NCBI GenBank assembly: GCA_022376515.1
Contig: WTXI01000004.1
Coordinates: 744,001-808,000, forward strand
Length of the DNA stretch: 64,000 bases
Source of the DNA: Lactifluus volemus
Lineage: Eukaryota > Basidiomycota > Agaricomycetes > Russulales > Russulaceae
Reading direction: 5' to 3'
A program made the position numbers and the translations under genes. Shown here in pieces: positions 44,668 to 56,403 of this stretch (position 1 is the stretch's first letter; the number at the start of each line of letters is the position of its first letter). The notes beneath the pieces were generated by a model. The model was given only the letters and a program-made list of their open reading frames with translations. It was not told where the DNA came from and searched no databases.

Positions 44668-46273
44668 ATGTCCTATTTTACATTTTCCACTCCTTGTGCA
44701 CCCCTAGAGAACAAGCTCCGCCGAGGCGCACGAGGTGGTGAGTCCCTAAAGCTCTATGTTCGCATTTCGTGCACCAAATTTTGAACCAGTAAAACACATC
44801 ATCAAGAAACCACTGCCAGTGGCACATTCGCCTATCTCTGTCCTCAACGATGACGTCCTTCTCCACATATTCTATATCTATCGACTTCATATCGAAGACG
44901 AAGACAACACGGATAGTGTCGGATATCCGCTTTGGTACCGCCAACGTTGGTGGTACAAACTGGTACATGTTTCCAGACGGTGGCGGAGTCTCATTCTTGC
45001 GGCACCATCTCTACTCGATCTTCACCTTGTCTGCACCAGTGGGGTGCCTGTAGCAGATATGCTGGCACATTCGCCACCTCTTCCGCTCACCATCTTCTAC
45101 TGGCTCGATGGATATGCGGAAATGAAAGCAGAAGATGAAATGGACGCACTCCTAGCACTCTCTCATCGTGATCGTGTGCATCGTATCGCCTTGCGCGCGT
45201 TAGACGAGCAGTTGGAGAAGTTATTCGTGGCCATGGATGGGGAATTCCCAATTCTGGAACGGCTGAATGTCGTTTCTTCTTGCCCACCGGAAGTGATACT
45301 TCCCCGAACATTTGGAGCACCCAATCTATCCAACGTCAAACTCCTATGCGTTGCGCTTCCAAACCAACCACACTTACTCACAACTACCGGCCTTGTCTCT
45401 CTCCAGCTACGAGAGATCCAGAACCCTGCGCTCTACCCACCAAGCTATATACTCGCATCGCTTTCACTCATGCCCCAGCTGGAGACTCTGTGGATTATGT
45501 TCAAAGAATACCGTTCTCCCAGGGGCGACGCTCGGGATACTGCAATCACCTCCCACGTGACACTTTCCAACCTTCGCGAGTTTGTATTTTTGGGTGACAA
45601 TGCCTATCTGGAAGGCCTGTGTACTTGGATGGCCGCCCCTGTCCTCAGCATCTTCCATGTCCAAATTTTCCATCTAATTACGTTCACTGCTCCACACCTT
45701 TTATCGTTCATGCAGACATCAGTTACGTTCAGATTTCATGCTATCAAGCTCACCTGCGGCAGGGGTTTAGACCTCGTTCATCTACAGGGGGACCCTCAAC
45801 CGAGTGGCCTGGACCCCTTCAGCTTGAAAGTCAAGACCTACTACCTCGCCTGTGAAATATCAATACAGATACTCGATGCACTTTTCCCAGTACTCTCTGT
45901 AGCGGTGCAAGTCACCCTAATTGTGGACATTTCACTGCCATACTGCAACCTCTGTCGTACAGATTGGCGCGGATTTCTCAGGCCGTTCAGCGATGTGAAG
46001 GTGCTTCACGTGGTAACCGATGCCGGGGGTCTCGGCCATTCTCTACGTACAGAAGAAGGAGAACAGCCTCTGGATCTGTTGCCTAATCTGGAGGAGGTCA
46101 GCTATTCTGGAGGCGATGAAAATGCATTTACGCCATTCATCAATGAACGAGAGGCCGTGGGCCATCCTGTGCGCATGAAGAAGGGGTCTATGACTTTTGT
46201 CAGGGAATCACTCGCAGCCTCAGGTATTCCCGTCATGATGATTGCAGGTGTCCCAGTTTTAGGGGGATCTTGA
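44668..46273 (+). CDS. F-box-like/LRR-like protein, two exons, 517 aa
   Basis: Exon 1 44668-44737 (MSYFTFSTPCAPLENKLRRG), 52-nt GTGAGT...CCAG intron, exon 2 44790-46273. The F-box region is ISVLNDDVLLHIFYIYRLHI, QRWWYKLVHVSRRWRSLIL and PSLLDLHLVCTSG. VADMLAHSPPLPLTIFYW and the LRR-like array follow, with LLPNLEEVSYSG and INEREAVGHPVRM near the C-terminus. Unlike the paralogues it continues about 30 residues past that point with a hydrophobic GIPVMMIAGVPVLGGS tail, because the usual stop is lost. It is the closest relative of the 41.6-kb gene and an obvious tandem duplicate. Confidence 0.87.
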
Positions 46274-47599
46274 CAACAAGGAAGGCCACCAGAAGTCGCT
46301 ACATGGACATAAATTACCCCTACATCTACATTTTCATGACGTATTTCCAAAATTTCCTCGCTTCCGTCACGCTCTCCAGTTTCGCTAACTATAATACTCA
46401 GAGTCGCCGTAACTGCCTCCTACACTCACTGCATATCGCCTGCGCACACAGGTCATGTTGTCTATTACGATACTTGTAGTTGACTCGAAGGCTTGATAGT
46501 ACCACGACCTTAGAATATGGTTGAATCACAAATCTCGGCTGAGATCTCACACGGACGGTTGGTACTGGCCTACACTCGGTATGGGTGGGTGGGACATATG
46601 TTCACGTTACTAGAGATCACATACTGTAGAGGCCGTGGAGACAATTTCACAATGATTAACGTATGGTGGGTCTCTATCCTCTGTCAACTACAGTTCGACA
46701 GCGTATATTGTTGTGGTCCATGTTGTGACTAGGTCGTGACTTGAAGTTACTCTACTACAGAGAATACTGGGAAAAGTGTGCTTCTACGCAACCGGACGAG
46801 GAGGTTCTTACAGAGCGGCCACAGGAGCCTGAGCCTGATGATGAGGTACTTGATCTTATGAACAAACGGCCCATAACGCGTGAAAGTGGAACTCGCCCAC
46901 ACTCCCTGATCAAGAATATTAGACAAACGTGGGAAGGACTCGGAAACATCCGAACCAAACTGCCGCTTTGGCAGCTATTCACGTGACAACGTAACAGTAC
47001 CCGTTGCATTTCTGACGCCTTAAGGACCCTAAAGGGTGTCAAACACAGAAAAGTTCTCGTTCACAATATCTATCTAACTGCTTTTGATGAGTGACTTTTG
47101 CGGATACTTTTTTACAGGAACCACTGACCGGCGCCGGCTTCAAGCCACTAGTAAATCGCATCGACATGGACCTCCGTTCGCTCGATGACCACAAAGGTCT
47201 TTCCATCCTTCTACCATTCCCAGCTCTCTGGCCTTCTCCGCAACAAATTTAAGCGCACAAAGCTCCGCTACCTTGTAGGTGATGCCATCCTTGGAGACGA
47301 ACCACAAGATGGACGCATAGGTCGTATACCTGGCCTGGCTCACGCTTGTCGTATTCTGGATGCCGACTTTGATGAAAGTGCACATCGTATCCATCCCTAC
47401 GCCCACCTCGCCAGTGGCAAGGCGGTATGGGACAGTAGAATATATGTGAAAGATGGCAAGCTAGGACATGGCCCCTTGAGGCGCTTGACTTCCTGTGAAC
47501 GCCGAGAGTAGAACGTGGTGTTACATGAGACAGCACAGTCGCTAGAAATTGAAGAAGGGAAGACGAATCAGCTTCCCATGTGAAAGGAGTAGTTATCAC
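46274..47599. other. Intergenic region with unrecognised open frames
   Basis: Open frames at 46741-46986 (plus, acidic QPDEEVLTERPQEPEPDDE) and 47140-47406 (minus) or 47185-47511 (plus, overlapping) have no family I recognise. The strand of the second is ambiguous. None is supported as a gene. Confidence 0.3.
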
Positions 47600-47790
47600 C
47601 CACTTGTTGGTAGGCGCGCGAACTTGAAGAAGAGGGAGCTGCGACCCTGAGAGTTATCCGAGTCCCAGACTGAGAACCCATCAGAATTCTGTACCAGGCG
47701 TACAGGGTGGCCAACGGCCTTGGACACATCAACGACATAACTTTGGAAATAGCTGAGCTCCTCTAGATTAGGCAGCGACTCAGTAACGGT
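47600..47790 (-). pseudogene. F-box/LRR 3'-end relic, inverted
   Basis: On the minus strand the sequence reads SLPNLEELSYFQSYVVDVSK and AVGHPVRLVQNSDG, the C-terminal block shared by all F-box paralogues in the window. Nothing of the F-box or LRR part remains. It is the only copy in the cluster pointing left. Confidence 0.7.
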
Positions 47791-48528
47791 CGTCTAATTA
47801 ACTTTTTTGTCTTTACGTGGTCCAGGCACTTTGTGTAGCGGATTGTACGGCCGTGGTCATGTGTGCACGCATGATGCATTGGTGGCTGGCTGCAGGCGCC
47901 ACCTAGACAGCGCCCAGGCCCCTGCTTCTCTGGGCCCCCCGGTATGATCGTGTGATTAAATCATACACACGCCGTGCCCGCACGGAGTCAAGTGGGTCCC
48001 GATCTTCGTTCGGGATAATTCGCTAAAAGGTAATCCCGCGCCCGACATGTTTTTGGTCAAAGAGATATGTTTGATTGTCAGTGAGAATGGGCTATATGAT
48101 ATTTATAATGTTTCAGAGCAAGGAGGTAGTAGAGAACGATAACAACGAACAAAATTGGATACGGTACAAGGGAAGGGAACTTCCATACAACAGGTTTGGT
48201 GGTGGGGAAAATGGCGTGATATGACGTAAGACGATGTGTCATGTTTCGGGTCATGTGCATACTCTCTTCCCAGCCAGTAAAGTCTAGATTGACCGGGAGT
48301 AGGAGTGGGCATTGCTAGTAGTGACGACGGTTTTAGTGCAAGGAGTGCACTAGGCCTACGTTGACACGCTGTCCAGGCACACGATACGGATGGGAGAGGT
48401 CGTCTTCTACAGAGATAACGAGTCGACCTTGGCATGACTGTTGACATGTGCAAGGAAAAGTAAGCGTGTGTGCATTGTTGAGTGGTTTACGCCAAACCCC
48501 GTTTGAGGTTACCCTGCACCGACAAGCA
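47791..48528. other. Intergenic region
   Basis: No gene recognised in this 0.7-kb stretch; it probably holds the 3' flank of the minus-strand gene at 48529-49290. Confidence 0.4.
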
Positions 48529-49290
48529 TCAGGTCAAGGGAATAAGAAAAGGATACGGAAGAGATGGATGGATGGGATAACCGCACGAGATGGGGAGCCC
48601 TTTGGTACGTAGTTGGTTCGCGAACATGTGCGCCCGTGTAAGGTTGTTCACCTGGGGATCGCAGATGACGGAAAACCTGCCGACGAAATTGGAGCGTGGT
48701 GGTAGCTTCGTGAGGTCGCCGACCAACTCATCGCCCCATTGGTATTCTGGGACGTGGACGGGGCGTGATGGGGCGGGCGCGGGCGCCGTTCGTGGTATGC
48801 TACCTGTGGGCTGTGAACTTGCTGTGGGAGGCTGGTTGTTCGATTGGTGATGTGGAAGAGTGGTAGAGGTGCCAGGGGCTTGTGAAGGCGTGAAGGCTCC
48901 TGATTGCGGCGGGTGCTGGGGCCTCTGGTACGTGATAAGAGTTGTTGGTGGTGGTGAGTTGACATTGGGTGGTGAGGTAGATGGGATTCCGGTTTCGGAT
49001 GGGGGGAGGAAAGGCTGGGAGTTCGAAGCAGTAGCCATCTTGGCGGTCGTCCTCTCCTGGACGGATTTCTTCCAGCGATTGTAACTTTCAGTTCTGTTTC
49101 GACGGCAATGATAACAGTTCTTCCATAATGCATCCGGAAGAGGCACGTTACATTTTTTACATCTGATAATTGGCGGGTCGTTTGTGGAGGCAGAAGGGGC
49201 TTGCTTGTCGATGTTGTTGGCTAACATATTAGCGTGCGAGTGAGCTGCCCCGGGAAAGTGGCTCGGAGATCCACTCGTCATTCCGTTCAT
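48529..49290 (-). CDS. Uncharacterised CxxC...CxxC proline-rich protein, 253 aa
   Basis: An intronless frame starting MNGMTSGSPSHFPGA. A short zinc-binding-like motif, CKKCNVPLPDALWKNCYHC plus RRN (about residues 44-66), is followed by a low-complexity Pro/Ser/Thr-rich linker (about 90-175) and a conserved-looking C-terminal segment with YQWGDELVGDLTKLP and VGRFSVICDP. The two CxxC pairs spaced by about 13 residues suggest a small zinc ribbon/knuckle. I do not recognise a named family. It is divergently arranged with the long F-box gene 226 bp away. Real gene by composition and layout; function unknown. Confidence 0.7.
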   Translation of the reverse strand: MNGMTSGSPSHFPGAAHSHANMLANNIDKQAPSASTNDPPIIRCKKCNVPLPDALWKNCYHCRRNRTESYNRWKKSVQERTTAKMATASNSQPFLPPSETGIPSTSPPNVNSPPPTTLITYQRPQHPPQSGAFTPSQAPGTSTTLPHHQSNNQPPTASSQPTGSIPRTAPAPAPSRPVHVPEYQWGDELVGDLTKLPPRSNFVGRFSVICDPQVNNLTRAHMFANQLRTKGLPISCGYPIHPSLPYPFLIPLT

Positions 49291-49516
49291 TTAGTCAGTC
49301 ACCGTCTGCAATCAACCAGCCTCAATTGGCTCGTACACTCCTCTTGAAATGTTTCTCACCTACACTCACGTCTAAGTCATCATTGTTGAACAAGTGAGTT
49401 CTTCCTTTAGGCTTTCCACACTACTTATACTCTCTAGCATCTAAATTCGACCCATTCAACACGCCTCCCGGGCTGCTAGCCCCTTCTCCCCTTTACACTG
49501 AGACTGTAGTCACCGC
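49291..49516. promoter_or_regulatory. Divergent promoter region
   Basis: 226 bp between two divergent start codons (49290 minus, 49517 plus), with pyrimidine-rich tracts before the plus-strand start. A shared promoter is inferred from layout. Confidence 0.5.
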
Positions 49517-52115
49517 ATGCCTCACTCTCGGCCTTCCCTTTTTTCGCTTCCTGCTGAGCTTATCGAGGAGATCATCATCGTCTCCACACTTCTAGGCGAC
49601 ATCCGTACGGCTGCCACTCTCGCTCAGACATGTCACCACTTTCATTCTCTCGTCTATCACCAGCTTCACAAGCATCTCTGGCGCGAAATGTTTCTAGTTG
49701 TCTTCGATCACCCTTGTCACGCTTATAAAGTGTGCACCCTTGGAAGAGCGCCACAATGTCACCCTTACCCAAGCAACAAAGGCAAAGGCAAAGGCAAAGG
49801 CGACAGTCTCTTCCCCGTCGATGATTATCCCTGGGAGGACGAGTTTAAACGGCGTATATGGACAGAATCCTTCATCCTCCGACGCACTCGGCCACCTTCC
49901 CATGATACATCAATTGAACTGCCATCTACCGATTGTGAGCTATACACCATTCTGCAGACCCTCCTTCGTGTCATCTCGACTGCTGCGCCACTCCCCTACG
50001 ACACTCTTGCTTACATAGAATCACATTGTGGTCCATGTGGCCCACCACACACGCACCCCATATTTTCCCCGCTGTTCGTTACCGCGCACACACGGCCCGT
50101 CCTCATCCCTGAATCACGCAACATCACCTGGTTGGCAAGCGTCCTCGCCTATGGCCTACCCCGTGCACTCATGGCGCGTCTCACGGTATTCGATGAGAGC
50201 GGCGGGGTCGATGTTCAAAAGTGGCCCGTCAAATGGGGTGGTTTGCTGACGAAACTTGTGGCGCAGATCGGTTTGACTGCCCCGATTACTGATACATCCT
50301 GTTCAATCGAGCGACGACGGGCCTCCACTGTCGTCCTTGACGTCGTTAATACCAAGACGTCATCCACCGGCGAGGATGACGAACATGGAACCAGGGATTG
50401 TCAGAACTGGGTTTCGGACGACTCGGACGACAACCCGGATTTCGAACCTCATGGTGAGAGTGCGAGTGTGAGCGATGAGGAGAGCGAAAGCGAGATTGAC
50501 GGGGATGAGGTGCTTGGCTCTACAGCAACCCAGGAGACGACCGCGCTGGATGGTGTACGCCGCTTGGCACGAATCCGCGTCTACAACATGGCATACCTGC
50601 GCCCATCACGTGCCTTTGGGCCCTTCCTTCGGGTCAAGCCTCACCCCCCCTCTTCTCCGAGCGCTTCAAAGCCTGATCCATATGAAGAAGAAGAAGAGGA
50701 AGAGGACACGGTGAGGTCAACATCTGGCCCTCGTCGATCGCAGGTATACTAATGGCCAGCTTTCTTTTTCTCCACAGTACTTTGATGACAGTGAGAATGA
50801 TGACGACGATGACGACGATGACTACAACGACGAGACGGTCGATGACGAGGACGGTGAGGAAGAAGAAGAGGATGCCGGATCGTCTTACCAAGGGGATGCC
50901 AGCACCAAGCCTGCCACCGCTACCGCCTCTTCTTCTTCGTCCGCGGTTGGCTCTCGCAAGGCGCATGTGTCAGATACTATCCCGTCGGGTGACCAACTGC
51001 GCTTCGATTGGGCATGGATCGCTGCCGCACGCCAAGTAATCGAACTCAACTTGCGCGATCTGCTCAAGGACCGACACCATGGCGTCCTCCGTGCACTTCT
51101 TAGTCTCCAGGGTCTCCGTTCGTGCTCCGCACCGGGTTCCCCATCTGAGGCAGAGAGCGACTCGGAGGCCGACGTGTTTGAGGATGGGGAAGGGTGGGAC
51201 TGGGCAGGTGTAGAGGGACAATGGCGGTGCGTGTACATACTAGGACACAACGCCTTTGGGACTTTTTTCTTTATTTTTTATCCCTGTCCCATGGGAACCG
51301 TTCGCAACTGGTTTTTGTGCTGAAGCCGACACTATGTTGACAGACGATGTGTGTGTTGGTTGGACTATAGTGACTTGATCGGTACGTGGCTTCGTCTTCC
51401 TTATTAATTCACACCCCTTTTCCCCCAAACTAACCCATTCCTTGTTCTAAAGGCAACGACGTACGTATCAAGTTCAACGAAACCTCTCCAACGCTGACTT
51501 ACCAAGGGTTTTTTTTTTTTTAAATTTTAAATTTAAACAATGCAACAAAAAGGCTCAACCGCTCGATATGCGCTTCAGCAATCCAGCACTATACGAGGTG
51601 ATGCGCATCATCCCACTCACGTTACGCATAACGCACTATACGCGCGCACCTGCCTCATGGCCCGGCCGACCGACGATACACGTCGCCGGCGAATGGCATA
51701 GTACCACGTTGGCGCCGAACGAACTCACGTGCTTACGTGGTACCGTAGAGATGACCGCTTCGGGCGATATACGCTGGACGCTCGTGCGTTTTTTTTTTCC
51801 ATTCTAACTTAAAATGATGCAATAACCCCCCCAAAAAATCAAAAAACAGCTATCATTCCGCGAAGACGGTGAAGGAAAATGGGCTAGCGAAGGTGTACAA
51901 CTTGGCGGACGCGGTTCGGCCATGGGCGTGATTGGTATGTGGACCGGTGCGGAACATGAACCGGACGATCCACTAGGTACGCATACACTTGTAGCAACTA
52001 TCTCGTGTTTTCCCCTCTTTTCATTCTTTGTCTTCTTTTTAAACAACTGGTGCTTTTTTTTTTAGGTCCGTTTTGGGCATGGAAAGTTGGCCCGGCACCT
52101 CCTAATACAGGATAA
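49517..52115 (+). CDS. Agaricomycete-type long F-box protein, 7 exons, 698 aa
   Basis: Exon model: 49517-50710, 50778-51226, 51344-51381, 51453-51460, 51553-51783, 51850-51976, 52066-52115; all GT-AG and all phases consistent. The N-terminal F-box is SLFSLPAELIEEIIIVST, then TCHHFHSLVYHQLHKHLWREMF. Central acidic stretches follow, with a KGKGKGKG run from a GGCAAA hexamer repeat. The conserved C-terminal half has DWAWIAAARQVIELN, VCWLDYSDLIG, ALYEVMRIIPLTLRI, PTIHVAGEW, VQLGGRGSAMGVIGMWTGAEHE and FWAWKVGPAPP, a layout I know from conserved agaricomycete F-box proteins. It is unrelated to the amplified LRR-like family. Exon 4 is only 8 nt. Likely an SCF adaptor; substrate unknown. Confidence 0.88.
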
Positions 52116-52483
52116 CCGTAATTCTGAAGAAAACTAACACCCCGCCGACTCGACTGTAATTAATAGTGGGGGAAGTAGTTTGCACCTGGCACGCCTAGGG
52201 ATGGGATATACGACTTATTTATCAGAAAGAGACCATCATAGATGATTTCGTTTTTGTGTGTGTAATTTTTGAAAGCTTGTATTTCGATGAATGGCCGAGT
52301 TAAAGTTTCAACTTGTGACAAGAGAAGAAAATGTCAATATTTGATGCTGCCAAGACGGTGTGAAGAGAGAGATATGTTTGTGCCAAAAAAAAGCAAACAG
52401 CCGTGGAACTAGGATGTATATAGTCAGCCGCCCATCGCCCTTGAGAAAAAAAGAAAAGAATCACAGAAAGGAGATACTTACAG

Positions 52484-55400
52484 TTAAAACGTTCCCGACA
52501 TTGACCAGCTTCCAGGCCCAGAAGGGCCGCCACCAACGCCACCGCCACCGCCGGCGCTGGCGCTGGCGCTACCGCCTCCTCCGCCATTGGCACTTCCTCC
52601 TCCTGGTGGACCACCACCAGAGGCTCGTCGTTCACGTAGATATTCTTGGTATTCACGATTTCTGCGTACCCGGTCATGCGTAAAATCGAATTTTCGAGGC
52701 GCATGTGGGATACCGGGACTGCTCCTTCTCCTTCTCAATCCTCCCCCTCCCCCTCCCCCTCCACCTCCAGAACGTTCCCTATCTCTGTCTCGGTCCCATG
52801 AACGTGAACGCGAGACGAGACGATTTGGGTGGATACGAGAACGAGGAGGTGGAGGAGACCTAGATCTCGACCTAGATCTCGAACGAGGATGAGAACGAGA
52901 TCGCGAACGAGAACGAGAAGAGTAAGAGCGCGAGCGTCCACGGCGACGGCGATGATAGTGGTAATCGTAATCATCATATTTGTGGCGTGGGCCCAGAGGA
53001 GGAGGAGGACCGTGACGATGGTAATCGTAATCGCGCGATGGAGATGGCGAACGATAGCCGTAGCTACTACGATATGGCCTCCGCCCGCGCGACGACGTCG
53101 AGGACAAGCCCGGGCTCGTTTTTATCATACTCGGAGGTGGAACGTGCGAATTTGATGATAAACTGGGTTCGTTTTGCTCAGCTTTGATGGTTGGCGTCTG
53201 GGTTGGAATCGGAATTGCCACAGTGGTAGAGGTGGCAGTAGTAGTAGTGGGGGGATATTGAGCTTGCTGAACTTGCAACTGCTGCTGCTGCTGCTGTTGT
53301 GGTGGTGGTGGTGGTAGCGAGAGTATAGCCCGCAACTGCTCCAATGCCAAAATCGTATTTGAATTAGCACTGTCTTCCTCCTGATGCTGCTCCTGCTGCT
53401 GTTGTTGTTGTGCTGGCAGTTGCGTTGCAGAAGCAGCATTCGAAAGAGCGCCATCAACGAGTCCAGCCGAGAGCGTCAAGAGTCTCTGCAACTGATCAAG
53501 TGCACCGAGGTCAATCGGCGCCGCCATAGTAGCAGCAGGACTTGGTTCATCCACCAACGCAGGCCCAGGCAGGGGTGGCGTTGGAGACGCTATAGGACGG
53601 GACCTCGCTGCGCGCAGAGCCGCGAGACGATCCATAGGGGTGCGAAACGGTACAAGAACAGCTCCAGGCTCGAACTTGATCTGAGGCGTTGATAGCGGTG
53701 GGGGCGGAGGGTTTGCGGGGGTAGAGTGAGTCTCGGCTCGCGAGGTGGTGGTAGACGCCACGGGTGTCAGAGAGGGCGTCGGAGTCGACGGAGTCACAGG
53801 GGACACGATCTCTCCCTCTCTCTCTTCGCCTTCCTCCAACTCCGCCTGCACCACCTCTTGCCTTTTTGATTTGAGCGTAAAGGTGGTTATGTGCGCGGGA
53901 GCCGAGGCAGGCATTGGTGCTGGTAATGCCGGTGGGGGTGGTGGTAGGGATGAGATGGGTGGAAGTTGGTCGGGCGGGGAACGAACGCGTTCGGTCTTTG
54001 CGGAAGACTGGAGGACTTTGGCTGCTGGTGGTCGACCGACGGGTCGTCGTTTAGGCTTTGGGATGTACTCTTCTTCGTCGGTTCCCTCTGCATCAGAGGA
54101 GTTATTTGTCTCATTGCCGTTCTCCTCCACTTCCACTTGACGCTTTCGCTTCTTCGGCGCAGAAACACGAACCGCGGCGGAGGTGGTCGTAGAACCAAGT
54201 TTGTTGGACTTGGCAGCAGGGGCTGGAACCGATGCCGGCGCACGGGGGAGAGAGGAAAGGGTCGATTGCGCGCTCTTGTCTCCTTTCCCATCACTGCGCA
54301 GGGTGAGCTTGGGCAGTTTCTCGGAGATGAACTTGAAGAGCAATTTGGTGACGCGTCCGTTGGAACGCACGTCCTTCTCCGTGAGGCGAATGTCAGCGCG
54401 CATCTTCTCCACGGCGTGGCTGAGCTGGGACAGGCTGAGCGTCTCGCGCTTCATGTATATCATCACGCCAATCATGACAAACTCGATCGGCGAGACGCGC
54501 TGGGAGAAGGGCTTCCGGTAGATCTTCTCCCGCGCGAGGGACAGGTACACGCGGAACGTGTCGAGCACACCAGAGCGGAGTTTGGGCGAAACGGGCGTCG
54601 TGCGCGTTAGCCATCTGTCCATCGCTTGCGAGGTGGGTGGAATTCTGCACGCGGGGAGTTGGTCGATCATGTAGACTATCGAGGCTAGACCGTGAAAGTC
54701 GCGGCCGCGAGCACGACCCCAGTCAAAGGAGTTGCCAAAGCCGTCATCTCCAAGTACTTGAGACTGAATCTCGCGGATAAAGTTGGGCCAGGGGCCAGTT
54801 ATAGCCTGCATACGCTCTGCAAGGTGTCAGAGGATATGCTAAAAGGGAGACACTCGGTGACATACCAGCGGGTGTGAGCGCCACGCCGAGCTGAACACGC
54901 TATTACAACTCGTGTGTGAGGGGTACTGATGAGAAAGGAGATGTGGTAGAGACATACCTGAAAGATTTCACGCTCTTGCTCGTCTGTCAAGCTGTCATAT
55001 TCAACGCAAACGATCTGTTTGTTCGCAAAAGCCTGTTGCAGTGCCTTTGGTAAAAGTGCACGTGAATTGGCACCTTGTTTCTTGCACCAATAACGTTTAC
55101 CTGTGATACTAGAAGCGTGATAAAAAAAAAAGATGAACCAAAATTGGAAGAGGGATTTACTGGTCTCTGTCTAGAAAGAGATGTGAGGCGAGAATAATAA
55201 GATACAAGAGATGAAACGTACGCGGAATCTATGAGTAGGCACGTTCTGATGTCAGTAAAAGGCCGAGAAGTAACGTCAGAAAGGTGATAAAGCGCACGCG
55301 CGGTGCCAGTGAGTTGAATGAGACGCCTGATTGGCAAACAACACCACTGGTAGACGACCAGAGAGGAAGGCCATTCAACCACCGGGGAAGTTTGCAGAAC

Positions 55401-56067
55401 AAGCGGCCCACAGGGAGAATTTGGTTTGAGTGAACAAAGATACCAGTACTTACAAGCCCATCCAAGAACCTGGAAATACAGTGAGAAAGGGAGAAAGCTG
55501 ATGGCATGAAAGAACGAACTTTTGTATCGAGGTCAGACGTTGCTTCCCATCTATGCAAACACGACTCTCGCTACCATCTTTCGACGTAGAGACAGCTTGG
55601 TGGCAAGTGTGAGCGGGATGAGAAACGGTGGCGAGAAATGAAAGGCAGACCAAAGATGATTGGAGGAATATAGTAATTGCGAAATACAGAGTCTATAAGG
55701 CCGATTTGCTTTTGTTCTGACCAAACGACATCTGGGGGAGTATAAGCTAGTGGACGAGCGGGGAACTCAAAGAGTACCTCGTTGATAGTCTGGGTCCAAA
55801 TCAATAGTGCCATCGATGATTTGCTCTGAAGACGTAAGAAAAGAAAGAAAGAAAGAAAAGGTTGGAAATACCGTATAGTGATCTAACGGAGTAATTCGTC
55901 GAGCGTGGGGGTCTTAGCGGATTGGTGACATTGTAAGCGGACCAGTGATCGATCTTGGGTTTTTTAACGCTCAGTTTCTTTACTTTAGGTAAGTAGGGTT
56001 GTTCTTCTTCTTCAGAAGATGAGGTAATGTCTGTGAGATCCGAAGCATAAAAATCTGAGAATGACAT
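52484..56067 (-). CDS. DUF262 (GmrSD/ParB-like) protein with RS-rich tail, 983 aa
   Basis: Ten exons on the minus strand: 56067-55872, 55825-55778, 55731-55651, 55595-55520, 55469-55454, 55228-55222, 55170-55161, 55108-54958, 54899-54866, 54816-52484; all GT-AG and in phase. The DUF262 domain (about residues 65-330) has QIIDGTIDLDPDYQRDVVW, KQIGLIDSVFRNYYIPPIIF, then IDGKQRLTSI (D124 to R128), the hallmark loop, and later RVQLGVALTPAERMQAI. The long C-terminal exon is disordered: Pro/Ala-rich, poly-Gln near 680-720, an RS-dipeptide-rich block near 800-890 and a Gly-rich end. DUF262 in bacteria forms the nucleotide-binding half of GmrSD-type enzymes; the RS tail hints at a nuclear or RNA-processing role (inference). 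Exons of 16, 7 and 10 nt are notable. Confidence 0.88.
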
Positions 56068-56403
56068 GTTGAGACGGCGGTAAAGTAGTAGAACATGAGG
56101 CTGAGGTGAGCGGACATGCCTTTCACGGAGGTCGCCGCCTAGCCACCGATCGTTCCGTCTCCGCTAAAGTTATTACTCATTTTTATTTCAAAACATACAA
56201 TATTGGTATGTTCTCCCTTTTGATGGATGATGAAAAATTGATGTTCTTTGCGGTTAGATAAAGTCTATTTATCCCCTTCCTTTGTTCTGTAAATGATTGA
56301 TAGCATCAATTGGTCCAATCATCACGCGATTCTCACGTGGTCGCGTCTTTACCTCAAACGCGCGACCCGGCGGTCCACGGTCAAACAGTTCAGTTGAACA
56401 ATC
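56068..56403. promoter_or_regulatory. Divergent promoter between DUF262 gene and SMC2
   Basis: 336 bp separate the two start codons. The stretch is AT-rich in the middle (about 56170-56300) and includes GCGATTCTCACGTGGTCGCG near 56325, with a CACGTG E-box-like palindrome. Co-expression is inferred only from layout. Confidence 0.5.

Noticed and set aside
47140..47511. Overlapping frames on opposite strands of about 88 and 108 codons
   Set aside because: Both look equally coding-like, neither has a recognised motif, so I could not choose a strand.
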